A DNA stretch of 64,000 nt from DASVCS01 sp036381495 (GCA_036381495.1 DASVCS010000025.1:79052-143051); one strand, 5' to 3'. Shown: positions 23,821 to 32,477, numbered from the stretch's first letter. Numbers and translations: made by a program. Notes: generated by a model from the letters alone, not told the origin.

Positions 23821-25719
23821 ATGAAGGAGAACGGGAATCCAGCGGCGACGGAGACGCTCGAAGTCAAGGTCGCGGACATGTCGTTTCTGCTCGAGCGACT
23901 CGGCCACGACTGCGCGCCGGACCAGTTCGTCCGGGAGTTGACCGTCAACGCGATCCAAGCGGTGCAGGCCGGCCCGGCGGCGGGCGGTCGCGTGGTGTGG
24001 GACCACGATCCCGTGCTGTCGGAGCGACTGGGCGCCCGCAAGCTCGCCATCACGGATACGGGGACCGGGATGACCGGTCCCGAGATGGTCCGCTACATCA
24101 ACCACCTCGCCGCGTCGGGACACGAGCGGTCGGCGGACGGCAACTTCGGCGTGGGCGCCAAGATCGCCGCCGCACCGCGTAACCCGGCCGGGATGGTGTA
24201 CCTCTCGTGGAAGAACGGCCGGGGCGCGATGATCTGGTTGTGGAAGGATCCGCGGACCGGTCGCTACGGTCTGAGGCCGCTCCCCCGGCCCGATGGCACG
24301 CTGGGCCCCTGGGCGCCGGTGCCGGCCTCGATGAAGCCCGCGGGGATCGGCGCGCACGGCACCATGGTCGTCCTGCTCGGCAAGGAGGATCGCGACGAGA
24401 CGGTCGCACCGCCGGACGGCGTGGTGGATGACGCGAGCGCCGGCTCGTGGCTCGTGCGCTACCTGAATGCCCGCTTCTTCGCGTTTCCCCCGGGAATCGA
24501 GGTCTATGCGCGGGAGGGGTGGCGCGGTCGTGACACACGGCTCCGTCGCGTGACCGGAATGCGCGACCTCCTCGGGACCGTCGCCGAGGCGGCGGGGTGC
24601 GTCGCATTGGGAAATGCCGTCGCCCGTTGGTGGATCCTGCCGGAGGCCGGGATCCCCGATGAGCTCGCCGCGCGCCACCCCGCGGGCGGCCATGTCGGCG
24701 CACTGTTCGGGAACGAACTGTACGAGGTCTACACGGGCCGGTCGGGCGCCGCAAAGCTTCAGAGCTTCGGCATCGCGGTGGGCCACCACCGCGTGGTGCT
24801 GTACGTCGAGCCCGATTCGGAAGGCGCGCGGCGCGTCGTCGCCAACACGGCACGCACCGCGCTGCTGCTGGATGGCCGGCCGCTGCCGTGGGGCGATTGG
24901 GCCGAAGTGTTCCGGCGGCGCCTGCCGCCCGAGATCGTCGCGCTGATGGAGGATGTCGCCGGCCGAAGCGATGCACGGGACCGCACGCGGTCGTTCAAGG
25001 ACCGGATGAAGGGGCTGGCGAACCTCCTGTTCATCGGCGGAGCCGCGGAAGACAATCTGCTGCGGCTCTTCGCGCCGGACCGCGCCGGGCGCCGGACGCG
25101 CACGGCCGGCGCGAGAGTGGATCGCGGCCCGGCGGCCGTGGCACCGGATACGGCCGAGGCGGCTCGTGCGGCGGGATCCGAGAGCGCTGAGCGCGCCTCG
25201 ACCGCCGCGCCCCCCGACCCCACCCGTGGCGATCCGTCGCGGGCCGCGAACGATGGCGCTGTCGCCCCGCCCGCGTCGCGAGGCAATGCGAAGCCGATCG
25301 CGCTCGACCTCGACCGGCTCCTCGACCTCGAGGTCGCCTGGGTTTCCGAGGCCGAGTGCGGCGCCTACGACCGCGCGGCGCACTACATCCCCGAGACGAA
25401 CACGCTGCTGATGAACCGGGACTTCCGCGTCTTCGCCGAATACGTGCAGCGCTGGCGCGAGAAGTACGCGGGCAATCCCGCGGCGCAGCGGGAGGTCGAG
25501 GACCTGGTGCGCGAGTGGCTCGAGCAACCGCTGCGCGAGCTTGTCATCCGCTCGCACTTCCTGCGCGGCAGCGAGGGGTGGTCCGACGACAGCATCCGGG
25601 TGCTGCTCTCCGATGAGGCGCTCACCGCCGTGTCGCTGCCGTGCTATCTCACCGAGATGCGGCTGCGCACGGCGGTCGCCCAGCGGCTCGGCAAGCTCCC
25701 GCCGGACCGTGCCGCTTGA
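23821..25719 (+). CDS. Orphan GHKL-family ATPase
   Basis: A 632-residue protein with an N-terminal GHKL (Hsp90/MutL/histidine-kinase type) ATP-binding fold: N-box FVRELTVNAIQA with Glu39 and Asn43, G1 box LAITDTGTGM near 77-84, and a GNFGVGAKIAAA lid region near 110. It has no His-phosphotransfer domain, so it is not a kinase in two-component style. A central region to about 410 is globular, 410-500 is Ala/Pro/Arg-rich linker, and the final 130 residues are helical. It resembles stand-alone MORC- or MutL-like ATPases; the partner is unknown. Confidence 0.78.
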   Translation: MKENGNPAATETLEVKVADMSFLLERLGHDCAPDQFVRELTVNAIQAVQAGPAAGGRVVWDHDPVLSERLGARKLAITDTGTGMTGPEMVRYINHLAASGHERSADGNFGVGAKIAAAPRNPAGMVYLSWKNGRGAMIWLWKDPRTGRYGLRPLPRPDGTLGPWAPVPASMKPAGIGAHGTMVVLLGKEDRDETVAPPDGVVDDASAGSWLVRYLNARFFAFPPGIEVYAREGWRGRDTRLRRVTGMRDLLGTVAEAAGCVALGNAVARWWILPEAGIPDELAARHPAGGHVGALFGNELYEVYTGRSGAAKLQSFGIAVGHHRVVLYVEPDSEGARRVVANTARTALLLDGRPLPWGDWAEVFRRRLPPEIVALMEDVAGRSDARDRTRSFKDRMKGLANLLFIGGAAEDNLLRLFAPDRAGRRTRTAGARVDRGPAAVAPDTAEAARAAGSESAERASTAAPPDPTRGDPSRAANDGAVAPPASRGNAKPIALDLDRLLDLEVAWVSEAECGAYDRAAHYIPETNTLLMNRDFRVFAEYVQRWREKYAGNPAAQREVEDLVREWLEQPLRELVIRSHFLRGSEGWSDDSIRVLLSDEALTAVSLPCYLTEMRLRTAVAQRLGKLPPDRAA

Positions 25720-25904
25720 GCCCGCTCGGGGCGGCGCGTGAGCCATGCGCCGGACGGCTCATGCGTGGCCCCTGGCGGCCGACCCGGCGCTCGGGGCGCG
25801 CGCAGCCCGGCGTCGATCAGCTCGCGCACGCGTTCGGAGCCGCGCGAATGCCCGCGGCGCGCCGGCAACGCACGCGTGGCGCCACCACGATTCGACGCCA
25901 TCCG

Positions 25905-26141
25905 CTATTCCGGCGGCGCCGGCCGCTCCCGCCCCGGGTGCTCGGGTTCCCGCCGCTCGGGCGGCACGATTTCCGGCGATGCGGGCGGCTCCGTCCCGGG
26001 CTCGCCGGGTCGGATCGGCTGGACCGGCTCCGCCGGGGGCGGCACCTGCGGTGAACCCGGGAACGGCGTCACCGGCTCGGCCGGCCGCGGGGTCTCCGGC
26101 TCGGCCGGCGGCTCGATACGCTCTTTGGACCGTGCCCCCAT
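25905..26141 (-). CDS. Small Pro/Glu-rich protein
   Basis: A 78-residue Pro-rich protein (about one third Pro) with repeated Pro-Ala-Glu-Pro and Pro-Pro-Glu units, no helix and no membrane segment. An AGGAGGAG ribosome site precedes the ATG, which supports expression. Similar in composition to the protein at 13644-13844. It lies alone, antisense to no gene. Likely disordered; function unknown. Confidence 0.6.
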   Translation of the reverse strand: MGARSKERIEPPAEPETPRPAEPVTPFPGSPQVPPPAEPVQPIRPGEPGTEPPASPEIVPPERREPEHPGRERPAPPE

Positions 26142-26409
26142 GCGCCGACTCCTCCTGGCGAATCATCGATCACCCGCGCACCCGGCGGCACGGGGCCGCG
26201 GTCGCCGCACCGACTCGCCCGGGCACGGGATCGCGGCGGTCCGTCGCCCGCACGCGTCGTGCCGCAAGCGCTGCCGCCGATCCATGGATCGCAATCTGCA
26301 TACTGTGAACTGGGACCCGCGCGTCAGGATTCGTCGGTGCCGCACGTTGTCACCGGGAATCGATCGCGACCGTCGGTATACCGCGCCGGCATGATTCAGG
26401 AGGTCCAGC

Positions 26410-26907
26410 ATGACCGCGACATCCCTGACACCCGCCATCACGCTTCTCCTGCTGGTCGGCTGTGCCCGCACGGACATGCCGACGCCGTCCGACGATGAAT
26501 CGCCGCAGCGAGCGCTGTCCGTCGACGGCATCTCGTACAGCGCGGAGACGCGCGTGCAGGAGACCTTCCCGGTGACGCTGCGGACGGAGGCGACGCTCAC
26601 GAACACCACGAACGAGCGCCGGACGGTCAACCTGCCGGGCGGCTGCCCGGTCACGCTGCGCGCCTACCGGGACGCGAACCGCTCGGCGCCTCCAGCGTGG
26701 GACCAGGCGAAAGACCTGATCTGCACCATGCAACTCGCGATCGTCGAACTGGATCCGGGCGAGTCCCGGCGGTTCTCGACGAGCGTGTCCGCCGCCGAGA
26801 TCCTCGGTGACTCCCTGCCGCCGGGGGATTATCATCTCACGGCGGTGCTGCGCCCCGACAACCGCGTCGTCGAGGTGCCGGCCGGCTCGGCGACACTGGA
26901 CCGGTAG
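26410..26907 (+). CDS. Lipoprotein with BsuPI-like fold
   Basis: A 165-residue lipoprotein. The signal ITLLLLVGC gives a lipobox Cys near residue 18. The mature part looks like an immunoglobulin-like beta sandwich as in the BsuPI proteinase-inhibitor family: TEATLTNTTNERRTVNLPG, then CPVTLRAYRD and DYHLTAVLRP. A CAGGAGG ribosome site precedes the ATG. The fold is inferred from these strand patterns; protease inhibition is not implied. Confidence 0.75.
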   Translation: MTATSLTPAITLLLLVGCARTDMPTPSDDESPQRALSVDGISYSAETRVQETFPVTLRTEATLTNTTNERRTVNLPGGCPVTLRAYRDANRSAPPAWDQAKDLICTMQLAIVELDPGESRRFSTSVSAAEILGDSLPPGDYHLTAVLRPDNRVVEVPAGSATLDR

Positions 26908-27264
26908 GCATCGGTCGCTCCGACGTTTGCCGCCTCGCGTGGCACGACGGCTGCACGTCACGCCCCGAGGCGCCGGGCACGTTCGCCGCTCCCGGCGCGG
27001 CAGTTACAGCAGTCGAGGCGGCATGCCGAAGATCTCGTTCGAGCCCTGCCCCACACGAGGCCGCGGTCCTCGTACCGCCGGGGTCCTTCCCGGACCCGCC
27101 GCGCCGGAACCGCCGGGGGCCGACCGTGGGGGCCCGGTGATCCGTCGGCCAACGGACCGCATCCCCTTCCCCGCCATCCCACCCGCTCCCCCGAGATGGG
27201 GCGTCGTGGCGGCCGTACCGATCGGCACCGCCGAGCCCGCGCACGCACGACGGACGGTCCTGCC
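26908..27264. other. Intergenic region without recognisable features
   Basis: This 357-bp gap between the lipoprotein and the histidine kinase contains no gene I can support, no terminator with a T-tract and no clear promoter. The overlapping frames are Arg/Pro/Gly-rich translations of GC-rich DNA. Confidence 0.4.
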
Positions 27265-29553
27265 GTGAAGCTCCTCGAACGGCTCGGCGTCGCCTCGCTC
27301 CTCACCTCGGCGTGGCTCGCCCACCGGCTCCGCGCCACGAGAGCCATGCTCCGCCAGCACTTCCACGATGAAGCCGCACTGCGGGAGATCGCCCGCGCAC
27401 TGGGTGGCGCCGAAACCACCCGAGCCGTGCTCCAGCAGGTCACCGATGCCGGCGTCGCAGTCACCGGCGCCACGAGCGGCTACGTCGAGCGCGTCGGGCC
27501 CACCGGACCCGGCGGCGACGTCGAGGTGGCCGCGGTCTCCGGGCAGGGGACGCCTCCCCTCGGCACGCGCGTCCCGTACCCCGGTTCGCTGACCGAGGCG
27601 ATCATCCAGAGCGGCGAACCCGGGCTCGTCACCGAGGTCGGCGGCATCGGCGAGCGGATGGCCATGTACCTCGCCGAATGCTGTCGCGGTTATTCCGCCC
27701 TCGTCGTACCAGTCCTCGCCGATGATCGTGCCCTCGGCGCTCTCGTGCTCCTGCGCGCGCCCGACCGGCCGCCCTTCACGACTGCCGAAGTGAGGTTGGC
27801 GCGCACCCTCGGCGATGCGGCCTCGGCCGCGCTCCGCCGCGCCCTCCTCGGCGACGAGATCGAGCGCGAACGCAGCGCGCGCGAGGCGCTGCTCCAATCG
27901 ACGGACCAGGGGATCTTCGGCGTCGACCTCGACGGCCGGTGCACCTTCCTGAACCGGGCGAGCGCGGAACTCACGGGCTATTCGCCGGCCGAGATGCGCG
28001 GCCAGAACCTGCACACGCGGATCCATCACACACGCCCCGATGGGCAGCCCTATCCGGCCCCCGAGTGTCCGATCATCCGAACACTGAAAACCGGCCGCAC
28101 GCAGCGGGTCGATGATGAGGTGTTCTGGCGCAAGGACGGCACGAGCTTCGCCGTCGAGTATTCGGTCGCACCCATCCGCGAGAACGGCCGGGTCACCGGC
28201 GCGGTCGTCGCCTTCACCGACATCACGGAGCGCCGAGCCAGCTACCGGATGCGCGAACGACTCCTGGCGCGCGAGCGGGATGCCCGCGGCGAGGCCGAAC
28301 GGCGCGCCCGCGAGGAGAGCGCCCTGCGGCGCGCGGCCGCGGCCGTCTCGGCCAGCTTCACCGAGGAGGAGGTCATCCACCGCATCGCGGACAGCGCGGT
28401 CACCGCCACCAGCGCCGACGGCGCATACGTCGAGCGGATCAACGACCAGCACACCGAACTCGAAGTCGTCGCCGTCGCCGGCTCCCGGGTCCCGCCCGTC
28501 GGCTCGCGGATCCCCTACGCCCGCTCGTATGCCGAACGCGTCGTCCAGCACGCCGAGTCCGAGACGATTCCTCGACTCGACTCCGCCGACCTCCGCCTCC
28601 CCGACGAGGTCGTCCGGGCGTGCCCCGACTGCGCCGCACTCGTCATCCCGCTCATCAATGCGGGCGAGCCCGTCGGCACGCTGACGCTCCTGCGCAGCGC
28701 CGACCGGCACGGCTTCCGGCGGGACGAGGCGCACCGCGCCGAAACCTTCGCCCACCTCGCCGCGCTCGCACTGCGTCGCATCCATATGCTCCGCGAATCC
28801 GAAGCACGGCGACACGAACTCGAACGCGTGATGGAGAGCCGGGCCCGCCTCGTCCGCGGATTCTCCCACGACGTCAAGAATCCGCTCGGAGCGGCCAACG
28901 GCTTCCTTCAGCTCCTGGGCGAGGGCGCAGCCGGACCTCTGAACGAGCAGCAGCGGGCAAACGTGGATCGGGCGCAGCGCGCCATCGAAAACGCACTCGC
29001 CCTGATCGACGACCTGCTCCGCGTCGCCCGCGCCGAGACCGAGCACGTCGAGATCGCCTGGACCGCCGTGGACGTGCGCGAAGCCGTCCGCGAACTCGCC
29101 GAGGAGTACCGCGCCCAGGCGCAGGCCAAGGGGCTCGACATGACCGTCGACCTCCCCGAGGCGCTCCCATTGATCGAATCCGATGCCAGCCGCATCCGCC
29201 AGATCCTCGGCAACCTGCTCTCGAACGCCGTGAAGTACACCGAACGCGGCAGCATCGCCGTACGCGTGGGCACGCGCCATGACGGCGGCGCACCCGCTCC
29301 GGGCGACTGGATCTGCATCACCGTCTCGGACACCGGCCCGGGCATCCCCGCGGAAGATCGCGACCTGCTCTTCCAGGAATTCCCCCGGCTCGAACCGGGC
29401 GTCGAGCACGGTGCCGGCCTCGGCCTCGCCATCAGCCGCCGCATTGCCGACGCCATCGGCGGAGAGATCACGTTCCAGAGCGAGGTCGGCGCCGGCAGCA
29501 CGTTCACGCTGTGGCTGCCCCTCGACCGAGAAACAGGCGGGCAGGCGGACTGA
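27265..29553 (+). CDS. GAF-PAS-GAF sensor histidine kinase
   Basis: A hybrid-free sensor kinase of about 762 residues. Domains in order: first GAF (about 30-190), PAS (200-330), second GAF (340-500), HisKA with phospho-His in RGFSHDVKNPLGAANGFLQ, and HATPase with QILGNLLSNAVKYT, VSDTGPGIP and GAGLGLAISRR. The two GAF domains are duplicates: AYVERI/GYVERV and PPVGSRIPY/PPLGTRVPY match, and each has a cysteine pair (CC and CPDC) at an equivalent position. GTG 27265 is taken as start; ATG 27196 adds an Arg-rich leader. No response regulator is adjacent. Confidence 0.9.
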   Translation: MKLLERLGVASLLTSAWLAHRLRATRAMLRQHFHDEAALREIARALGGAETTRAVLQQVTDAGVAVTGATSGYVERVGPTGPGGDVEVAAVSGQGTPPLGTRVPYPGSLTEAIIQSGEPGLVTEVGGIGERMAMYLAECCRGYSALVVPVLADDRALGALVLLRAPDRPPFTTAEVRLARTLGDAASAALRRALLGDEIERERSAREALLQSTDQGIFGVDLDGRCTFLNRASAELTGYSPAEMRGQNLHTRIHHTRPDGQPYPAPECPIIRTLKTGRTQRVDDEVFWRKDGTSFAVEYSVAPIRENGRVTGAVVAFTDITERRASYRMRERLLARERDARGEAERRAREESALRRAAAAVSASFTEEEVIHRIADSAVTATSADGAYVERINDQHTELEVVAVAGSRVPPVGSRIPYARSYAERVVQHAESETIPRLDSADLRLPDEVVRACPDCAALVIPLINAGEPVGTLTLLRSADRHGFRRDEAHRAETFAHLAALALRRIHMLRESEARRHELERVMESRARLVRGFSHDVKNPLGAANGFLQLLGEGAAGPLNEQQRANVDRAQRAIENALALIDDLLRVARAETEHVEIAWTAVDVREAVRELAEEYRAQAQAKGLDMTVDLPEALPLIESDASRIRQILGNLLSNAVKYTERGSIAVRVGTRHDGGAPAPGDWICITVSDTGPGIPAEDRDLLFQEFPRLEPGVEHGAGLGLAISRRIADAIGGEITFQSEVGAGSTFTLWLPLDRETGGQAD

Positions 29554-29568
29554 CCGACGTAAGGGTGA

Positions 29569-29643
29569 TGGGCGCTGAGGGATTCGAACCCCCGACCTCC
29601 TGCGTGTAAGGCAGGCGCTCTGAACCGGCTGAGCTAAGCGCCC
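29569..29643 (-). tRNA. tRNA-Val (anticodon UAC)
   Basis: A clear cloverleaf on the minus strand: acceptor GGGCGCT/AGCGCCC, D arm GCTC...GAGC, anticodon stem CCTGC/GCAGG with loop CTTACAC giving anticodon TAC, T arm GGGGG-TTCGAAT-CCCTC and discriminator A. CCA is not encoded. Its 5' end overlaps the stop of the small membrane protein gene by 10 bp. Confidence 0.95.
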
Positions 29644-29873
29644 CGGGTCTCGTGTCGCGGCGGCGACTTGATGATGCCGATCGGGATCAGGACGGCGTAC
29701 CCCAGCACGAGGAGCAGCGGCGCGGCGACCGTCGAGCCGTGGGCGAGGAAGAAGTAGCCGAGGGCGACGGCGGCGATCCCGAGCCCGAGGAAGATCCAGT
29801 TGATCCTCGTGAAGCGGAGGACACCTCCCTCGAGCGGAATCGCGGCCTGTCGCCTGGTCGCCTTACGTGCCAT
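29634..29873 (-). CDS. Small membrane protein, DUF3098-like
   Basis: A 79-residue protein with two membrane helices (about 27-47 and 50-69) joined by a short turn, a basic N-terminus and a basic C-terminus, the pattern of DUF3098 proteins. The TAG stop (29634-29636) lies inside the tRNA-Val gene, formed by the tRNA's own GCTTAG at positions 6-11. The two are probably co-transcribed and separated by tRNA processing. Confidence 0.82.
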   Translation of the reverse strand: MARKATRRQAAIPLEGGVLRFTRINWIFLGLGIAAVALGYFFLAHGSTVAAPLLLVLGYAVLIPIGIIKSPPRHETRGA

Positions 29874-30023
29874 AGTCCCAGAAATCTACACGATTTGCGG
29901 ATCGGGTCAACCTCGCGCCGCCCGACGGTGGACGCCGCCAATGGCGGCGCATCGGTCATTGCCGGCCCGGAGCGGCCTCGGGGCCGGCGGACCGTGGTCG
30001 GGCGGCCGCTGGCAAGCCGGGCA

Positions 30024-31121
30024 TCACATCCCATCGGTCCATCGCCCGTTCTCCTCGTCCCTGCCGGACGCGTTCCGGCCCGTGTCTTCCGTGGCGGCAT
30101 CACCTTCGACATGGCGCGTCCCGTCATCTTCTCCCAGCCAGTACGCGGGCGAGTCGGGCGGTTCGGTGGCGCGGAGGCGTTCGAGGCGGATGGCGTCGCG
30201 GCGGCGCCTGCGTCCGTGGAGAAGGAGCACGAGCAGCGACACACCGAGCCAGAAGACGAGCGTCTGCGAGAAGAACAGTGCCCAGCCGAAGCGGCTACGG
30301 ACCTCGTGCCGCCAGTCCTCCTCGAACTGACCGAGCGTGAGGCCGTACGTGTCGCGGAGCGCTGGATCGAGCGCGCCGTCCGCCTTCCACCGTTCGAGGA
30401 AGAGGCGCAGACCCCGCTCGCCGCTCCGCTCGACCAGGTAGACGACGGTCGTCGTCGCGAGGAGGTAGGCGACCCGGGCATCCCGCTCGCCGCTCGGCCA
30501 CGCGAGGGCGATCGAGTCGAGCGGGGGCGCGCGATTCATGGCAAAAGCCAGGCGGAGCTGCCAGGCATCGTCCCACCCCCACTCCCCCGCCGCCCACCGG
30601 GCGTAACCCTCGTCGAACCAGCGGGGCGGACGGGCTGGCGCCAGGAAGCGCCGAAGCGCGACATGCGCCAGCTCATGGCGAAGGATGCGGGGCAGTTCGT
30701 GCGGCGCCGCGCGTTCCGAGCTGTACCCCGGCAGCACGATCACGCCCGCATCGGGAAAGGCGATCCCCGCGCCCCATTCCGGCGCCACCCCGCCCGTCAG
30801 TGCATCGAAGCGCGCCGGGCTCCCCGCGAGGTAGACCTGGACCGGCGGTCCTCTATGCAGCACATCGGCGGGCAACCCGGCGAGCGGCGGCTGCCGCTCC
30901 GCGGACTCGAGCAGCCACGCCGCCAGGCGTCGCGCGCCCGGCGCGTGATGGATGACGAGACCCGCACCCTCGAGCGCCGCCGTGTCGGCCCCGGCCCGCG
31001 CCCACGGATCCGCCGGCGTCTGTCCCCCGGCCGCTCGCGCCGCGCCCGCCTCCCCCGCGAACACCTGCACCGCCGCCAGCACGAGGACGCCCACGGCCCG
31101 GCGGACTCCGTGAATCCCCAT
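30024..31121 (-). CDS. Membrane-anchored zinc metallopeptidase (peptidase MA-like)
   Basis: A protein of about 365 residues with an N-terminal export signal, a periplasmic metallopeptidase domain and one C-terminal membrane helix (TLVFWLGVSLLVLLLHG) followed by a basic cytoplasmic tail. The zinc site is LRHELAHVALRRF (HExxH), with a Glu ligand candidate in RWFDEGYARWAAG. This matches gluzincin-type peptidase MA proteins. ATG 31121 is chosen for a normal signal sequence; ATG 31145 is in repeat-like DNA. Substrate unknown. Confidence 0.85.
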   Translation of the reverse strand: MGIHGVRRAVGVLVLAAVQVFAGEAGAARAAGGQTPADPWARAGADTAALEGAGLVIHHAPGARRLAAWLLESAERQPPLAGLPADVLHRGPPVQVYLAGSPARFDALTGGVAPEWGAGIAFPDAGVIVLPGYSSERAAPHELPRILRHELAHVALRRFLAPARPPRWFDEGYARWAAGEWGWDDAWQLRLAFAMNRAPPLDSIALAWPSGERDARVAYLLATTTVVYLVERSGERGLRLFLERWKADGALDPALRDTYGLTLGQFEEDWRHEVRSRFGWALFFSQTLVFWLGVSLLVLLLHGRRRRRDAIRLERLRATEPPDSPAYWLGEDDGTRHVEGDAATEDTGRNASGRDEENGRWTDGM

Positions 31122-31129
31122 GCCGCCCC

Positions 31130-31408
31130 ATACCCCGCACCCCACCGCACGCTCCGCCCATCCCCCGCCCCCGTCAACGTTCCCGCTCCAGGCGGCGGCG
31201 GCGCTCCCGCTCCCAGCCGTTCCCAGCCCCTCCCGATCCCCCTTCCGTGCGCGAGCGGGTGCGCGTGCGCGTCGCCAGCTACCGCTTCGCCATTCGATCC
31301 CGCTCCCGTCGGCGCCGCAGGCGCCGATCCCGTAAACGTAAACGTTCCCGCTCCAGGCGGCGCAGCCGCCGCTCCCGTTCCCGGCCGTTCCCCAGCCCTA
31401 GCCCTTCC
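31130..31408 (-). repeat. Mosaic intergenic repeat, copy D
   Basis: This copy fills the space between cheB and the metallopeptidase gene. It starts with a GGGCTA/GGGCTG array (31390-31405) that forms the cheB stop. The core (reverse orientation) is at 31329-31349, and a second truncated core lies near 31170-31195; each is followed by the same CGTTCCCGCTCCAGGCGGCG. Short perfect hairpins GGCGG-CTGCG-CCGCC and GGCGCC-TGC-GGCGCC flank the core, and the CGCTCGCGCACGG tail of copies A and C is also present. Confidence 0.72.
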
Positions 31409-32477
31409 CCCCGATCCCCTCGACCTCCTCCGCGATCGCGTCCGCGATGCGCTCCAGCGGCAGCACGGTGCGCGCGAACCGCGCGGCGGCGCGGGGCATG
31501 CCGTAGACCACCGAGGTCGCGGCGTCCTGCGCGATCGTCGCACCGCCGACATCCCGGATCACGCGCAGCCCTTCGGCGCCATCCCGGCCCATTCCGGTGA
31601 GGACGATGCCGATGCTGCGCGGACCGAAGTGCTGGGCGACGGCGTGGAACAGCGGGTCGGCGGCGGGTCGGACGCCCCAGACGGGCGGTCCATCCCCGAC
31701 ATCGAGGACGAGCTCCGTATCCGTGCGGCGGACCAGGAGATGGCGTCCGCCCGCGGCGACATAGACGTGGCCGGCCCGGATGACGTCGCCCGCCGCCGCC
31801 TCGACGACCGGAAGCGCGCTCGTGGCGTCGAGGCGCGCGGCGAAGGATCGTGTGAAACCGGCCGGCATGTGTTGGACGATGAGGACCGCAGCGGGGAGCC
31901 CGGCGGGCAGCCGGGGCACGAGTTCGGCGAGAGCGCGCGGCCCGCCGGTCGACGCCGCAATGGCGACGGCGGCCGTGGCCACACCGGTCCGCCGCGAGCG
32001 CGTACCGCGCGGGCGTCGTGCCTCGCGCGCCGGCATCCGGAGCGGGAGGTTCGAGAGGCGCGCCAGCGCGGCCGCTCGTAGCGCGCGTAGCAGGCGGTCG
32101 CGGAGCATCTCGAGCCCGCGGGGATCCTCCGGCGCCGGCTTCGGCACGATCTCGACGGCGCCGTAGTCCAGTGCGGAGAGAGCGGCTTCCGCGGCGGCAT
32201 CCGCGTGCGCCGAGAGGATGATCACGGGGCGCGGCACCTCGCTCATGATGTAGCCGAGCGTGTCGAGCCCGCCCAGGTCGGGCATTTCGAGGTCCAGCGT
32301 GATCAGGTCGGGGTCGGCGTCGTGGACGCGGCGGATCGCCTCGTAGCCCGTCCCCGCCTGCGCGACCACGCGGAACTCGCGCGATTCCTCGAGTAGCGCG
32401 ACGATCGTCTCGCGCATGAAACGGCTGTCCTCGACGACCAGGACGCGCGGCCGTCTTCGCGACGGCGTGGCCGTCAT
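31398..32477 (-). CDS. cheB: Chemotaxis protein-glutamate methylesterase CheB
   Basis: A 359-residue CheB with an N-terminal receiver (phospho-acceptor Asp62 in ITLDLEMPD) and a C-terminal methylesterase domain: catalytic Ser176 in AIAASTGG, His in IVQHMPAGF and Asp in LTGMGRDGAEG. It demethylates or deamidates chemoreceptor glutamates to reset signalling. ATG 32477 fits the receiver start. Last gene of the chemosensory operon; its TAG comes from a GGGCTA repeat. No chemoreceptor gene lies in the window. Confidence 0.97.
   Translation of the reverse strand: MTATPSRRRPRVLVVEDSRFMRETIVALLEESREFRVVAQAGTGYEAIRRVHDADPDLITLDLEMPDLGGLDTLGYIMSEVPRPVIILSAHADAAAEAALSALDYGAVEIVPKPAPEDPRGLEMLRDRLLRALRAAALARLSNLPLRMPAREARRPRGTRSRRTGVATAAVAIAASTGGPRALAELVPRLPAGLPAAVLIVQHMPAGFTRSFAARLDATSALPVVEAAAGDVIRAGHVYVAAGGRHLLVRRTDTELVLDVGDGPPVWGVRPAADPLFHAVAQHFGPRSIGIVLTGMGRDGAEGLRVIRDVGGATIAQDAATSVVYGMPRAAARFARTVLPLERIADAIAEEVEGIGGKG

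Noticed and set aside
29652..32081. A long plus-strand open frame of about 800 codons
   Set aside because: It runs antisense to the DUF3098-like, metallopeptidase and cheB genes, and its composition is Arg/Pro-rich as expected from GC-rich DNA read on the wrong strand. No domain or ribosome site.
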